Positions 7,397 to 16,900 of a stretch of DNA of 64,000 bases are shown piece after piece. The notes under the pieces are model-generated. The model ran no database searches. It was not told the origin of the DNA and saw only the letters and a list, made by a program, of their open reading frames with translations. Each line of letters opens with the position of its first letter. Position 1 is the first letter of the stretch. The position numbers were made by a program, and so were the translations under genes. Source of the DNA: Planctomycetia bacterium (lineage in GTDB: Bacteria; Planctomycetota; Planctomycetia; Gemmatales; HRBIN36); NCBI GenBank assembly GCA_016795155.1, contig JAEUIE010000003.1, positions 182,546 to 246,545 of the forward strand. Reading direction: 5' to 3'.

Positions 7397-7960
7397 ATGA
7401 GTACCACAGTCTCGGCTCCTGTCAGGCTCATCACTGCTGAGGAGTTTGCTCAACAGTACAGCGATCACCATGCAGAACTGGATAAAGGCAAGGTGGTGGA
7501 GACAGTCATGCCTTGGATATTACACGGAGTGGTTTGCGCGAATATGGCCCGACACTTAGGCAATTTTGTGGAAGAGCATCGATTAGGGCGAATAGCAACC
7601 AACGATTCCTGGGTTATCACGCGAAGAAACCCTGATTCGGTACGAGGCCCGGATGTTGCGTGGTATAGTTATCAGAGTTTGCCAGCAGGCAAAGTTGCCG
7701 ATGGTTTGCTCGAAGCGGTTCCGGAACTGGCCATCGAAATTCGATCTCCCAGCAACTCTTGGCAGGAACTCCTCGCCAAAAGCAGTGAGTATCTGCAAGC
7801 AGGCGTTAAAGTCGTCATGATTCTTGATCCTGAAAAATCTGCAGCAACACTCTTTCGCGATGCAGAATTGCCTCAAACGCTTCACAACGGCGATAGCATC
7901 ACCATTCCCGACCTGTTGCCTGGCTTCAGTATTCCGTTGAGCAAAGTTTTTGGGCAGTAA
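7397..7960 (+). CDS. Uma2 family (DUF820) PD-(D/E)XK nuclease-like protein
   Basis: The 187-residue product has the Uma2/DUF820 pattern: an N-terminal AEEFAQQYSDHH helix, ELDKGKVVE, then GPDVAWYSYQSLP, PELAIEIRSPSNSW and a downstream Lys followed by YLQAGVKVVMILDP. These supply the Asp, Glu and Lys positions of a PD-(D/E)XK-like core. Members are abundant in cyanobacteria and planctomycetes, and their biological role is unknown. The ATG at 7397 has GAGGAGG seven bases upstream, which rules out the earlier in-frame ATG. It stands alone after the rplQ terminator and converges on the TIR gene. Confidence 0.85.
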   Translation: MSTTVSAPVRLITAEEFAQQYSDHHAELDKGKVVETVMPWILHGVVCANMARHLGNFVEEHRLGRIATNDSWVITRRNPDSVRGPDVAWYSYQSLPAGKVADGLLEAVPELAIEIRSPSNSWQELLAKSSEYLQAGVKVVMILDPEKSAATLFRDAELPQTLHNGDSITIPDLLPGFSIPLSKVFGQ

Positions 7961-7971
7961 CTGAAGCGGCA

Positions 7972-8652
7972 TCAACTAGCAGAATGCCTTGCTTCAATTT
8001 TCGCAAGCTGATGTTCCAGCCCACTCATCAATCGCTCCATAGCTATTCTCGGCAGCGGGTTTTCATCACTACTAGCTTTCATGGGCACGGACAAACATTC
8101 ATAATCTATTTCCACTCGAGGAGCACGAACGCGTCCGAGCCTCTTTTGAATACTCTCTCGCGATGTAGCCTTGTCTGGTGGATCGTCAGATGGGCAATAA
8201 CACTTACCAACGGACATCCCACCTGAGGTTGATTCACTCGGAGGTAACGGTGGGGCGACGTGATGAAACAACCCACGCATATCGATTGCTTGAAACTCGG
8301 CCATTTCTGCTGTCAGCGGTGTGTCATCGAGCAGCACTGGCGAGAGGAGTTTTCCCTGCTGCAACGCCTGCGTGTATTCCCGCTTTACTTCTGCAGAGGT
8401 GGCAGCGTGATGGCACCAGAACAACAGCAGCAGTTGACAGTTTTCCACTGCTTCGATCAACACAGTTCGCCAGCGCGTTCCGGGGCGAATGTGATCTGTA
8501 TCGCGGAAGATGCCTGTGCCACTCAGTCGCAGCATCTGCACCAGGGGCGTGACAATCTCGCTGTCGTTGCGGCTATAGGAAACAAAAATGTGATAGTCCT
8601 GCGTGGTGACTGCAGGCTCAGGCTTTCGAAATAGCCAGTGGAAAAGTCGCAT
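7972..8652 (-). CDS. TIR-domain protein
   Basis: The 226-residue product carries a TIR domain at about residues 18-125. It begins DYHIFVSYSRND, continues with GIFRDTDHIRPGTRW and has the CHHAATSAEVKREYTQAL segment, where Glu92 (or Glu88) falls at the catalytic glutamate position of NAD-cleaving TIR domains. The remaining 100 residues are polar with no recognised domain. Bacterial TIR proteins act in antiphage defence, NAD hydrolysis or signalling; which applies cannot be told from sequence. The ATG at 8652 is preceded by an AGGGGAGGG ribosome site; an upstream in-frame start at 8742 is less likely. No partner gene such as a STAND or SIR2 protein is adjacent. Confidence 0.75.
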   Translation of the reverse strand: MRLFHWLFRKPEPAVTTQDYHIFVSYSRNDSEIVTPLVQMLRLSGTGIFRDTDHIRPGTRWRTVLIEAVENCQLLLLFWCHHAATSAEVKREYTQALQQGKLLSPVLLDDTPLTAEMAEFQAIDMRGLFHHVAPPLPPSESTSGGMSVGKCYCPSDDPPDKATSRESIQKRLGRVRAPRVEIDYECLSVPMKASSDENPLPRIAMERLMSGLEHQLAKIEARHSAS

Positions 8653-8967
8653 GAGAGAACCCTCCCCTTCAGCGAGCGTCGATCTTTCACGGAAGGTATG
8701 ATCCACTGGAGCAAGAATAAGGGATGCCTTGATGTAAACCAAGATTATTTCACAACAATGCAGCTCCTATGACTGAAACATCTGGCAAAAGTACCTTTGC
8801 TGTGAATTGGCACGATTAGCGTGAGTACACGCAAACCGTGGCACCCGGCTCATATTTTTAACGTGGTCAATCACCGAACCAATTATGTTCGGCTGTGGCA
8901 AGCATCAACATGCCCACGTCGTTATTCCATATCCTGACTCCTGATTCCTGACTTCTGGCTCCATGCA
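8653..8967. other. 315-nt divergent intergenic region
   Basis: It separates the TIR gene from recO. It holds one copy of the GCGTG-AGTA-CACGC hairpin repeat (8785-8848). Apart from that repeat and the presumed promoters of both genes, nothing is recognised. Confidence 0.5.
8785..8848 (+). repeat. GCGTG-AGTA-CACGC hairpin repeat, copy A
   Basis: The core at 8809-8845 folds as CACGATT, A, GCGTG, AGTA loop, CACGC, A, AACCGTG, a nested stem with one symmetric A/A mismatch. A conserved lead-in, GCAAAAGTA followed by GTGAAT, precedes it. Copies B (45329-45389) and C (63815-63873) are in the same orientation. Confidence 0.8.
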
Positions 8968-9696
8968 TTGTCTCCGCAAAAAGCATCCGCACTGATCATT
9001 CGCTTCACTGATTTCAGTGAAACCAGCCGCATTGTTACCTGTTATACCCGTGAACTGGGCAAAATAAGTGGACTGGCCAAAGGGGGGCGTCGGCTCAAGA
9101 GCAACTTTGAATCTGCACTTGACCTTCTCACCGTGTGCAGTATCGTCCTCCTCCGCAAGCCGTCCCGTAACCTCGATCTCATCATCGAGGCTCGCGTGAC
9201 GGAGCGGTTCAGCGTCCTCTCCAGGAAACTGGAGGCACTGTACGCCGGGTATTATCTCGCGGAACTTCTGAACGATTTCACCCAGGAGGATGACCCACAC
9301 CCCGCACTGTTCGATCTTTCCCTGGATTGCCTCAGGCAACTGGGAACGAGTGTCAGCGTGGCGGAAGTCGTCCTTCACTTTGAAACGCAGATGCTTCGCG
9401 AATTGGGGTTCGCCCCGTTATTACACCAGTGTGCTTCGTGCCACAGGCCGCTGCCAGATGAAGGATTGATGTTCGACCCACAACTGGGTGGCATTGTGTG
9501 TCCGCTGTGCGAAAGCAGAGCCCGCTATGCCAGAGTCATCAGTCCGGACGCCTGGCAACGACTGATGGACATTGAACAGCGCGGCCCGCAAGGCAGCTTA
9601 TCGCCTGCCCTGCAAAGCGAACTGCGGAGCCTGATGAATCACACCATCAGCCACCTCCTGGGACGCCGGCCTCGCACGATGCAGTATCTTCACTGA
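8968..9696 (+). CDS. recO: DNA repair protein RecO
   Basis: The 242-residue product has an N-terminal OB-fold region (ASALIIRFTDFSETSRIVTC, then LGKISGLAKGGRR) and a helical C-terminal domain. That domain contains a four-cysteine zinc site (CASC at about 161-164 and CPLC about 25 residues later). RecO binds single-stranded DNA and RecR and helps load RecA in gap repair. The start is a TTG at 8968; no in-frame ATG is available near the family N-terminus. Two envelope lipoprotein genes follow closely on the same strand (42 and 63 nt gaps), so recO may lead a three-gene transcript. Confidence 0.92.
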   Translation: MSPQKASALIIRFTDFSETSRIVTCYTRELGKISGLAKGGRRLKSNFESALDLLTVCSIVLLRKPSRNLDLIIEARVTERFSVLSRKLEALYAGYYLAELLNDFTQEDDPHPALFDLSLDCLRQLGTSVSVAEVVLHFETQMLRELGFAPLLHQCASCHRPLPDEGLMFDPQLGGIVCPLCESRARYARVISPDAWQRLMDIEQRGPQGSLSPALQSELRSLMNHTISHLLGRRPRTMQYLH

Positions 9697-9738
9697 TGAT
9701 TGCCTCAGCATGAAGCTGAGTTCACGGAGGTCGGGGGT

Positions 9739-10851
9739 ATGATGCCAATACAACGCATTCTCTGGCTCATCGTCGGCCTGGTCATATTGCCTGGTTGTTC
9801 CTCGATTTCCACTCCCAGTGAGATGTGGGATGGGTGGACAAAACCGAGCGCCCAACTGCCTCCACCACCACAGGAAACGGTGCTTCGTGCCGGTCACTGG
9901 GATGCCAAGGATGCACTGACGCCAGGTACGCTGGCTGGCGATTGTGCTTCGGCAAAGCTTCTCATGCAGCAGAACCAGTGGGAAGATGCCGAGAAATGGT
10001 TCAGCTGGCTGGGCAAGAAAGCTGAAAAGCAGAAGAACACCGAAATTCACGAAGAGTGCATCTTTAATGAAGCAGAGTGTCTCTTCGCCCAGGGCTACTA
10101 TCCCAAGGCACGTGATACTTATGCTAAGCTCGTAAAGACATATCCCACCACGCGCTATCGACGAGAATCCATCGAGCGGCAAAGTTACATTGCTGAACAC
10201 TGGCTCGAAGATACTCGCCAGGAAATGCTGCAGCGCGAAGAAGTAGCGGAAGGCAAACGATGGTTTGTCACACCTAAACTCTTCAACTGGGAACGAGAAA
10301 AGCCAACCTTTGATGAAGAGAACCATGCAGTGAAAGCGTGTGAAGCGGTCTTCACGCAGGATCCCAGTGGCCCGCTGGCACCGCAGGCTCTCTTCCGTGC
10401 TGGTGGTGTGAATTTCTACCGCGAACGCTATGAAGATGCCGATCTCGATTACAGTCTGCTGGTTGATCAGTATCCTCGTTCGCCATTGGCTCCTGCTGCG
10501 ATGGAACTGGCTATCCAGTCCAAGATTCGCCAGGTGGGTGGCCCGGAATATGATGGCCGCAAGCTGACTGAAGCCCGGCAAATGGTCGACAAAGCCGTCC
10601 GCAGTTTTCCTGAACTCAACGACAAGAAAGCCTTCCTCGACCGCACGCTCACCAGCATTAACGAACAGCAGGCCGAGAAAGATTTCAAGGTTGCTGAGTT
10701 CTACAAGAAAACCAAACATCCAGGCGCTGCTCATTTCTATTACGAACTAGTGCGGCTGCGATACCCTGGCACCCAGTGGGAACAGAAATCTCTCGAACGG
10801 CTCAACGAAATTCGTGAACAGGTGGAAGCAGAACGGGCAGCCAACCAATAA
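9739..10851 (+). CDS. TPR lipoprotein, BamD/YbgF-like
   Basis: The 370-residue product begins MMPIQRILWLIVGLVILPGC, a lipoprotein signal with the lipobox LPGC, so it is likely anchored to a membrane. The rest is alpha-helical with TPR-like units: AEKWFSWLGKKAEKQK, ECLFAQGYYPKARDTYAKLV, FYRERYEDADLDYSLLVDQY and the final AAHFYYELVRLRYPGTQW. This layout resembles BamD (outer-membrane protein assembly) or the Tol-Pal YbgF family, but at 370 residues it is longer than both, so the exact role is open. The ATG at 9739 has GGAGG eight bases upstream. It lies between recO and an LptE-like gene. Confidence 0.75.
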   Translation: MMPIQRILWLIVGLVILPGCSSISTPSEMWDGWTKPSAQLPPPPQETVLRAGHWDAKDALTPGTLAGDCASAKLLMQQNQWEDAEKWFSWLGKKAEKQKNTEIHEECIFNEAECLFAQGYYPKARDTYAKLVKTYPTTRYRRESIERQSYIAEHWLEDTRQEMLQREEVAEGKRWFVTPKLFNWEREKPTFDEENHAVKACEAVFTQDPSGPLAPQALFRAGGVNFYRERYEDADLDYSLLVDQYPRSPLAPAAMELAIQSKIRQVGGPEYDGRKLTEARQMVDKAVRSFPELNDKKAFLDRTLTSINEQQAEKDFKVAEFYKKTKHPGAAHFYYELVRLRYPGTQWEQKSLERLNEIREQVEAERAANQ

Positions 10852-10914
10852 GGTTTGTAGGCATCACGGAACATCGTGATGACTGGGGCGAGTGGAGAAC
10901 AAGGTGGAACCAGT

Positions 10915-11532
10915 ATGAAGAAGATGACGCTATTTCTGACATTGGTTCTCCTGGCCGGCTGCACTGCAGATGCCATGCGCGATTACACCGTCTTTGGCTA
11001 CCAGATCGGCTCGCAAGCACGGCCGGATATTAAAACTGTTCGTGTACCCATCTTCCGCAACACCACATTCTTCCGTGACATCGAATACGAACTGACCCAG
11101 GCTGTGATCAAACGCATTGAAGACACCACACCTTACAAAGTCGTTAATGAGAATGCCGATGCACAACTGACCGCTGTCATCAAGTTAGGTACATCCCACG
11201 TGATTCTTCAGAATGAACTCAACGAAGGCCGTACACGCGACTTCACCTTAGTCGTCGAAGCGAGTTTTGTGGATAGCCGAACTGGTCAGGATTACTTCAT
11301 TCCCACGACGCTGCTGCCTGCCATGTCAAGCGCCCCGCCACCATCACCACAAACGGATGTGCTGGCGCCCCCACCCGGTGTTCAGCCTCCACCTGCAACT
11401 CTCAAACCAAGACTTTTCGCCAGAAACACCATGTATTCTCAGGAACTTGGTCAATCCTTCGCCCTTGCCAAACAGAAGGTGATTGATGAGTTAGCGATTG
11501 CGATTGTTAATAGCATGGAGAAGACGTGGTAG
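10915..11532 (+). CDS. LptE-like lipoprotein
   Basis: The 205-residue product starts MKKMTLFLTLVLLAGC, a lipoprotein signal. It continues with the pattern of LptE proteins: FGYQIGSQARPDIKTVRVP, then a predicted LTQAVIKRIE helix and DAQLTAVIKLGT. LptE plugs the LptD barrel during lipopolysaccharide export. A proline-rich insertion (APPPSPQTDVLAPPPGVQPP) lies near residue 140, before a conserved tail with a helix. It is the third gene after recO and the TPR lipoprotein. The family match is by pattern only and no LptD is seen nearby. Confidence 0.7.
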   Translation: MKKMTLFLTLVLLAGCTADAMRDYTVFGYQIGSQARPDIKTVRVPIFRNTTFFRDIEYELTQAVIKRIEDTTPYKVVNENADAQLTAVIKLGTSHVILQNELNEGRTRDFTLVVEASFVDSRTGQDYFIPTTLLPAMSSAPPPSPQTDVLAPPPGVQPPPATLKPRLFARNTMYSQELGQSFALAKQKVIDELAIAIVNSMEKTW

Positions 11533-11583
11533 CTTATTGCGCATTGAGCATCTCGTTACTCTAGCATGTGATACAATTCATTT

Positions 11584-11865
11584 ATGATTATTTACAAAGC
11601 TGCTTATCGCTGGGAAGAGGAACTGTGCCTGGGTGAAGTGTTGGATTTCCCTGGCACCGTTTCGTGTGGGCGAACCCTTGATGAAGCCAGGCAGAATCTT
11701 GCAGCTGCACTTCTGGATATGGCTGAAACAAATCTTGAACTGGGTGAATCGCTGCCTAAACCGCAGCCCGGCCTTACGCAACCTGATGCCGAGGTGGAGG
11801 AACCTATTTATCTCGTTCTTCAGGCAAGCCATAAGGTGAATATTCATGCTGAGGTTTTGGCGTGA
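11584..11865 (+). CDS. hicB: HicB-like antitoxin
   Basis: The 93-residue protein has the HicB partial RNase H fold pattern: YKAAYRWEEELCLGEVLDFPG, then CGRTLDEARQNLAAALLDM. HicB neutralises the HicA mRNA interferase and usually represses the operon. A C-terminal DNA-binding domain is not evident, so autoregulation may need another factor. Its stop overlaps the start of the HicA-like gene by 4 nt (ATGA). Antitoxin before toxin is the less common order. Confidence 0.85.
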   Translation: MIIYKAAYRWEEELCLGEVLDFPGTVSCGRTLDEARQNLAAALLDMAETNLELGESLPKPQPGLTQPDAEVEEPIYLVLQASHKVNIHAEVLA

Positions 11866-12050
11866 AACGGCGAGACTTTCTGCGGCATGTGAACAGCAAC
11901 GGTTGTATCATACAACGAGAAGGCCATAGCCACACCATTCTGGAACACACTCAAAGCAAGAAACGTGCTCCGCTACCTCGTCATCGCGAGATACCAGAAC
12001 CACTCGTGAAAGTAATATGCAAGCAACTAGGCATTCCACGGCCAGGATGA
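11862..12050 (+). CDS. hicA: HicA-like mRNA interferase toxin
   Basis: The 62-residue protein has the small double-stranded-RNA-binding-like fold of HicA: MKRRDFLRHVNSNGCIIQRE, then GHSHTILEH with His24 at the catalytic position, and a final VKVICKQLGIPRP helix. HicA cleaves mRNA and tmRNA. It is translationally coupled to hicB through a 4-nt overlap. Confidence 0.85.
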   Translation: MKRRDFLRHVNSNGCIIQREGHSHTILEHTQSKKRAPLPRHREIPEPLVKVICKQLGIPRPG

Positions 12051-12120
12051 TTGCACTGTTCCTCAGACGGCATAAACTTTGCATATAGAAACAGGATAGC
12101 AGTTCCTCCGCGTATTATAC

Positions 12121-13806
12121 TTACCTCCCAAAATCCCCCGCGAACGCCTTCGCGTTCAGTTCCTCCCCCGTAGCAAACTTCGTGAGTTCATTCCAGGGCA
12201 TGGTGCGGCCGGGGTGGAAGACTTTTTCTTTCATCCATTTGCCAACATCCAGGTTGCCGGTGTATTGGGCTACCAGCGGGGTGGTCTTGAGCACATCGCG
12301 GCACAGGGCGTGGTGTACCTGCGAGGCGAACAGTTGCCCCATCATGTAATTGTGGTAATACGCCGGGGCTGAGCAGACGTGAATCTTAGCAGCGTAATCG
12401 GGGGCGCTGCGGGCTGTGGGGTGTTTGAGCCCCTGGTATTTTTCCACCAGATCCCACCAGAGTTTGTTCAAATCCTGATCGGGGTTGGCATACAGTGCTG
12501 CTTCAAACCGCAGCATCACCTGGCACCATCGGCTGAAGATGAGCAACTGGTTTCTCATCATCTTCTTCGCTGTTACATCGAAGGCTTCAGGTTTTTCAAC
12601 CTTGACTCCCATGCTCGCCAGCCAGGCAGCGCTCTTGCTGAACTTCTCAAATTGCATCGCCACGCCTTCGGTGCACAGGATGTGAGCTTCGCCTCGCAGC
12701 ACGTAAGGCACACTTTGCGGAATGTTCTTGCTGCTGTAAACGGCATGGCCCAGTTCGTGCAGCATGGTCGCCATCCAATATTCATTCGGAACAATGTTGC
12801 CGAGCACGCGGACATCGCCTTCACGGTCGATATCGGTGCAGAACGCATGCGGACTCTTGCCAGACTTCTCGTACAGATCGCTGCGGGCCAGCACATCATC
12901 AATAGGCAAACCGATGCCTGCATAAAACTGACGACATGCCTTGAGGATATCCACCTTGGCATAGGTATCATCGAGCGAAACATCATAGATAGCAGGCGGT
13001 TCCTGGAAGAAGGGATCCTGGTAATGCCAGGGCATCAGTTCTTCCGGCTTGAGGTTGTAATGCTTCGCCAGTGCTGCATCTATCTCGGCCTTGGCTGCAT
13101 TGAACGGCTCGCGAGTGAGTTCATCGAGCTCATCAAACAGTGCCAGCACCTTTGCCTGATCCTGTTCGTTCAAATGCAGCATCATCTTGTGGTAATCAGC
13201 AAATCCCAATTGTTTAGCAGCCTGGTTGCGCATCTTGGCCAGTGCTTTCAAATCCACTTCGACGTTGGCGCCAACTACTTTGCTCGCTTCCCAGACTTCC
13301 TTGCGGTAGCCTGAATCACGATCCCGCTTGAGCACTTCGCGTACCTGCGAATCGGTCAGTTCCTTACCTCGCACCTTGGCTCGGAATACATTGAATGCCT
13401 GCTCCACTGCGTTGGCCTTGGCAGTCATCTGGCGAAGGAGTTCCTTGTCCACCTGCTTTTCCATGTATTGCAGGTAGAGAACATCGATCTGCCGGGCTAG
13501 CAGTTTATCCTTGGGTGGCTTGGTTTTCAGTTGCTTCAGTTTGGCAAAAGGTTCGCTCTCGCCGAGCATGGCATCGAGTTTGTTCTGGGCTTCTTCCTTT
13601 TTCTTGAAGTCGTCGTCCTTGCCGGTGATGTTGGCATTCCACCAGGCGATGGCACTGATCTTTTCGAGTGGCTTGATACGGGCTTCATGTTCCTTGATGA
13701 ATGCCTTGGCTTGTGCATCTGGATCATTCGGGGCAGATTGAAACGCAGCCATCGTAACAGTTCCCAGCAGAAGAAAGAACGTGGAAAACCCCAGCCAAAG
13801 GTTCAT
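12121..13806 (-). CDS. Exported gluzincin metallopeptidase (M2/M3-like)
   Basis: The 561-residue product begins with a signal peptide (MNLWLGFSTFFLLLGTVTMA) and is mostly helical. The active site is MLHELGHAVY with His350, Glu351 and His354; Glu380 in LCTEGVAMQF is the likely third zinc ligand, 26 residues further on. The segment KALAKMRNQAAKQLGFADY matches the region before the active site in M2 (ACE-like) peptidases. The spacing also fits M3 oligopeptidases. The substrate is unknown; a dipeptidyl carboxypeptidase or oligopeptidase role is inferred. It is a single gene facing the hicBA module tail-to-tail, next to the kinase gene. Confidence 0.8.
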   Translation of the reverse strand: MNLWLGFSTFFLLLGTVTMAAFQSAPNDPDAQAKAFIKEHEARIKPLEKISAIAWWNANITGKDDDFKKKEEAQNKLDAMLGESEPFAKLKQLKTKPPKDKLLARQIDVLYLQYMEKQVDKELLRQMTAKANAVEQAFNVFRAKVRGKELTDSQVREVLKRDRDSGYRKEVWEASKVVGANVEVDLKALAKMRNQAAKQLGFADYHKMMLHLNEQDQAKVLALFDELDELTREPFNAAKAEIDAALAKHYNLKPEELMPWHYQDPFFQEPPAIYDVSLDDTYAKVDILKACRQFYAGIGLPIDDVLARSDLYEKSGKSPHAFCTDIDREGDVRVLGNIVPNEYWMATMLHELGHAVYSSKNIPQSVPYVLRGEAHILCTEGVAMQFEKFSKSAAWLASMGVKVEKPEAFDVTAKKMMRNQLLIFSRWCQVMLRFEAALYANPDQDLNKLWWDLVEKYQGLKHPTARSAPDYAAKIHVCSAPAYYHNYMMGQLFASQVHHALCRDVLKTTPLVAQYTGNLDVGKWMKEKVFHPGRTMPWNELTKFATGEELNAKAFAGDFGR

Positions 13807-13915
13807 GGATTAAGCCTCAGAATTGATGCCAGAAGTGCAATTGCACAAGATACTACAGCACGAATGAGCGAGAAGCTAGAGGGAGTTAACGGGTACCTGC
13901 TGAAATTCTGCAGTG

Positions 13916-16900
13916 TTATTTTGATTGAATGGTTACTTTCAGCAGTTCCACCCTGCCACTATCGCATGCCACTGCCAGGTAGCGGCCGTTGGGGGAAACA
14001 TCCAACCCCATGATTTTTTCTTTCAAATCAAGGCGAGTCAACTCCTGCCCGTTGGATGCGAGCCAGAATCGTATAGGCCCGGTCTCTCCACCGGTTACAA
14101 TGGTCTGCATGTCCGGCGACAATGTGAATGCCTGCAGTGTGGTGTCTGGGTCCTGCATCCTGCGATCGGGTTTGGCTGTAGCAAGATTCCAACGGGTTAC
14201 CAGGTATCCTCCGCCCGCTGAATAGAGAGTATTCCCTTTCAAATGCAGATGCCATACTTCCTGAGTTTCTCGGAACATTCGCAGGTTGGTAAGTGTCTGC
14301 AAATCCCAGGTTTTGATGCGATAGTCTTCACTGGCTGAATAAAGTGTGCGGCTATCCTCGGAGAACGTCAGAGATCGTATCGTATTGTCGTGTGCGTCCC
14401 ACTTCTTCACCAGTTGACCAGTCCGGGCATTCCACACGGCCAGGCAGGCTTTACCATCAGGCACCTTTTTGAGTTTGAATCCTGCTGCCACCAGTTCACC
14501 ATCGGGTGAATATGCCACGCAACGGATAATCTCATGCGACAGAGTTTGTGTCCAATGCGGCTTGTGGCTTGTCGCATCCCACAGGTTGAGTGTGCCATCG
14601 TAACTGCCAGTCAGCAGGTTTTGCCCATCATGTGAGTATGCAAGACCCGCAATCAACTCTGATCCCGCCCTGATCTTGCCAATGCTTTTGCGCGTGGCGA
14701 CATCCCAGAAGTAGACACACCCATCATCGCCTGCGGATGCCAATGTTTTCTGATCAGGTGCAAATTTTACCGCCCAGGCGCTCATCTCATCATGCTTCAT
14801 AACAGGAGTTGAAGTTGCTACCTCCATGTTCCACACTGCGAGTCGACCATCTTGACCGCCAAGAACCGCACGGAATGGATTCGCAAGAATTGCACCGTGT
14901 GACAAAAACGCATAATCCATCTTTTTGAACACAGTGGGAAGTGCATAAGACTTGATTATTTTTTTTTCTAGCCGATCAATGTGGTGAGCTTGCTGCAAAT
15001 CAAAGGAAAGAATTTCATTCTGATTACGTTCCAGGATTAAGTGCACCATGGAGCGATGCTTCGCCAGTTTGGTTTCCTTTGCAGATTCGAGATCCAGTTC
15101 CACCACCTCTCCATCCTTGCAGCCAATCACCCATGTGTTAGTAGCCAGCCAGGGTTTGCGATAGTGCATGACCACGTTCGATTTACTCATTGCCGGGCTA
15201 CGATACTCTTTCACAATTTTCCGATTCTCCAGGTCGATCTTGATCATGTTGCCCTGTCGATAGCCGCACCAGCAGCTATGCAAGTGAAAGGATAACATTT
15301 CATGGTTGAGATGTCTGTTCTCCATGATCTTGCTGAACTCATGAGGACGATGCAGGTCCCAGAGATGGATGCCTTCTTGAAACAGCAGGACAAATCGTCC
15401 ATCGGGACTGAGTTTCAAACCTGCTGATCCCAGCATGGGTTCCGGTGCAGAAGGCCAGGGGACCGTGTAGCTGATTCCAGCTTCTGGCAACATCACATAC
15501 ATGGAGTTTCTTGAGACAGCAATCACCGTGCGAAGATCTTCCGTGGCACGGATATCGATGATGCCATCAGGTATTTTATCATCCTGAATCGTGCGAATTA
15601 CTGGCCGCTGTATGTCGGAAATGTCGCAGAACCGTAGTGTTTTGTAATCGAAATCCACGATGGTATTGCGTGATGCACTGTAGGCGAAGCAGGTGATCTG
15701 TGCATCATGACGGACGAGGATATCCTTCAGAGTCTGATGTTTGATATCCCAGCAGCAAATCTGATTATCTGCAGCAGTCAGTATCAGGTCACGATCCTTG
15801 TCGACATTAAAATCATGAATGGTGTAGGCTTTGCGGGGCAGGAGCATCAGTGGTTGATTCCACAATTGCCGATGCAGCAAACGCCAGCTAAGTTCACGCC
15901 TGTCCGGGTCACCAGCTTTCTGGGGAGCCAGATGTTCCAGCTTTCCGATGGCTACATCACTTTTCCCATGTTGAATCAATTCGGTAATTTCGCGCATCGA
16001 AACAGCATAGAGCATGTCAGCCTGCTCTTCAGCACGCTGTTCGAGCATGGACTTGGCTGTACGAACTTGTATTTCGTAATGAACCACCATGCTGATGATA
16101 GCAACCGCCAACACACTGACGAATGCCATGGCGGCTGTGGTACGTGGATGCCTTTTGCACCAGCGGTAGGTTCGTTCCCAATTGCTGATGGGAGTGGCAA
16201 CGGTAGGCTTGCCCTGCAGAAACCGCTTGAGATCATCGGCTAACTCCGATGCATGTCGATAACGATCTTGAGGTGATTTTGCTAGACACTTCTGGCAGAT
16301 TCCTTCGAGGTCACGGGGCACTTCCTTGCGTTGTGCCCGCAGCGAGGGGACTCCGCTTTCGACAATCTCGCGCATCAGATCGACATCAGAAATACCCCAG
16401 AATGGTTTCTGACCAAGCAGCAGTTCATACAGAATCACACCCAGAGCATAGATATCTACACCCAGGCTGATTGGTTTTCCTGATGCCTGTTCAGGCGCCA
16501 TGTATGCCACCGTCCCAAGAATCGAACCGGTGGTAGTAATGTTCTGATCCACTTCCTGCGATAAGCCAAAATCGGTGATACGAGGCACACCCCAGTTTTC
16601 ACACTTGCCACGCTCTCCACCCTCCAGCAACACGTTGCTGGGCTTGAGATCACGATGAATAATCCCATGCTCATGCATGTACTGCACGGCTTGCACCAGG
16701 CAAAGAACTATTTCAGCTGCAGTTCTGCATGGTAAAGGCTTGCCTTGGAGTGAGGTCATCCATTCCGACAATGACGGGCCATGAATGTATTCCGTGACGA
16801 GGAATACTCGGCCTTCCACTTCTCCGGTATCAAAGACGCTGACAATGTGTGGATGCTTCAGACTTGCTGCCAGCCTGGCTTCACGATCAAAGCGTCGGCG

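Noticed and set aside
9598..10734. 378-codon minus-strand frame opposite the TPR lipoprotein
   Set aside because: It is a shadow of the plus-strand gene, which has a lipobox, ribosome-binding site and TPR pattern.
12379..13314. Plus-strand frame opposite the metallopeptidase
   Set aside because: The minus-strand HELGH peptidase explains the sequence; the plus-strand frame lacks any motif.
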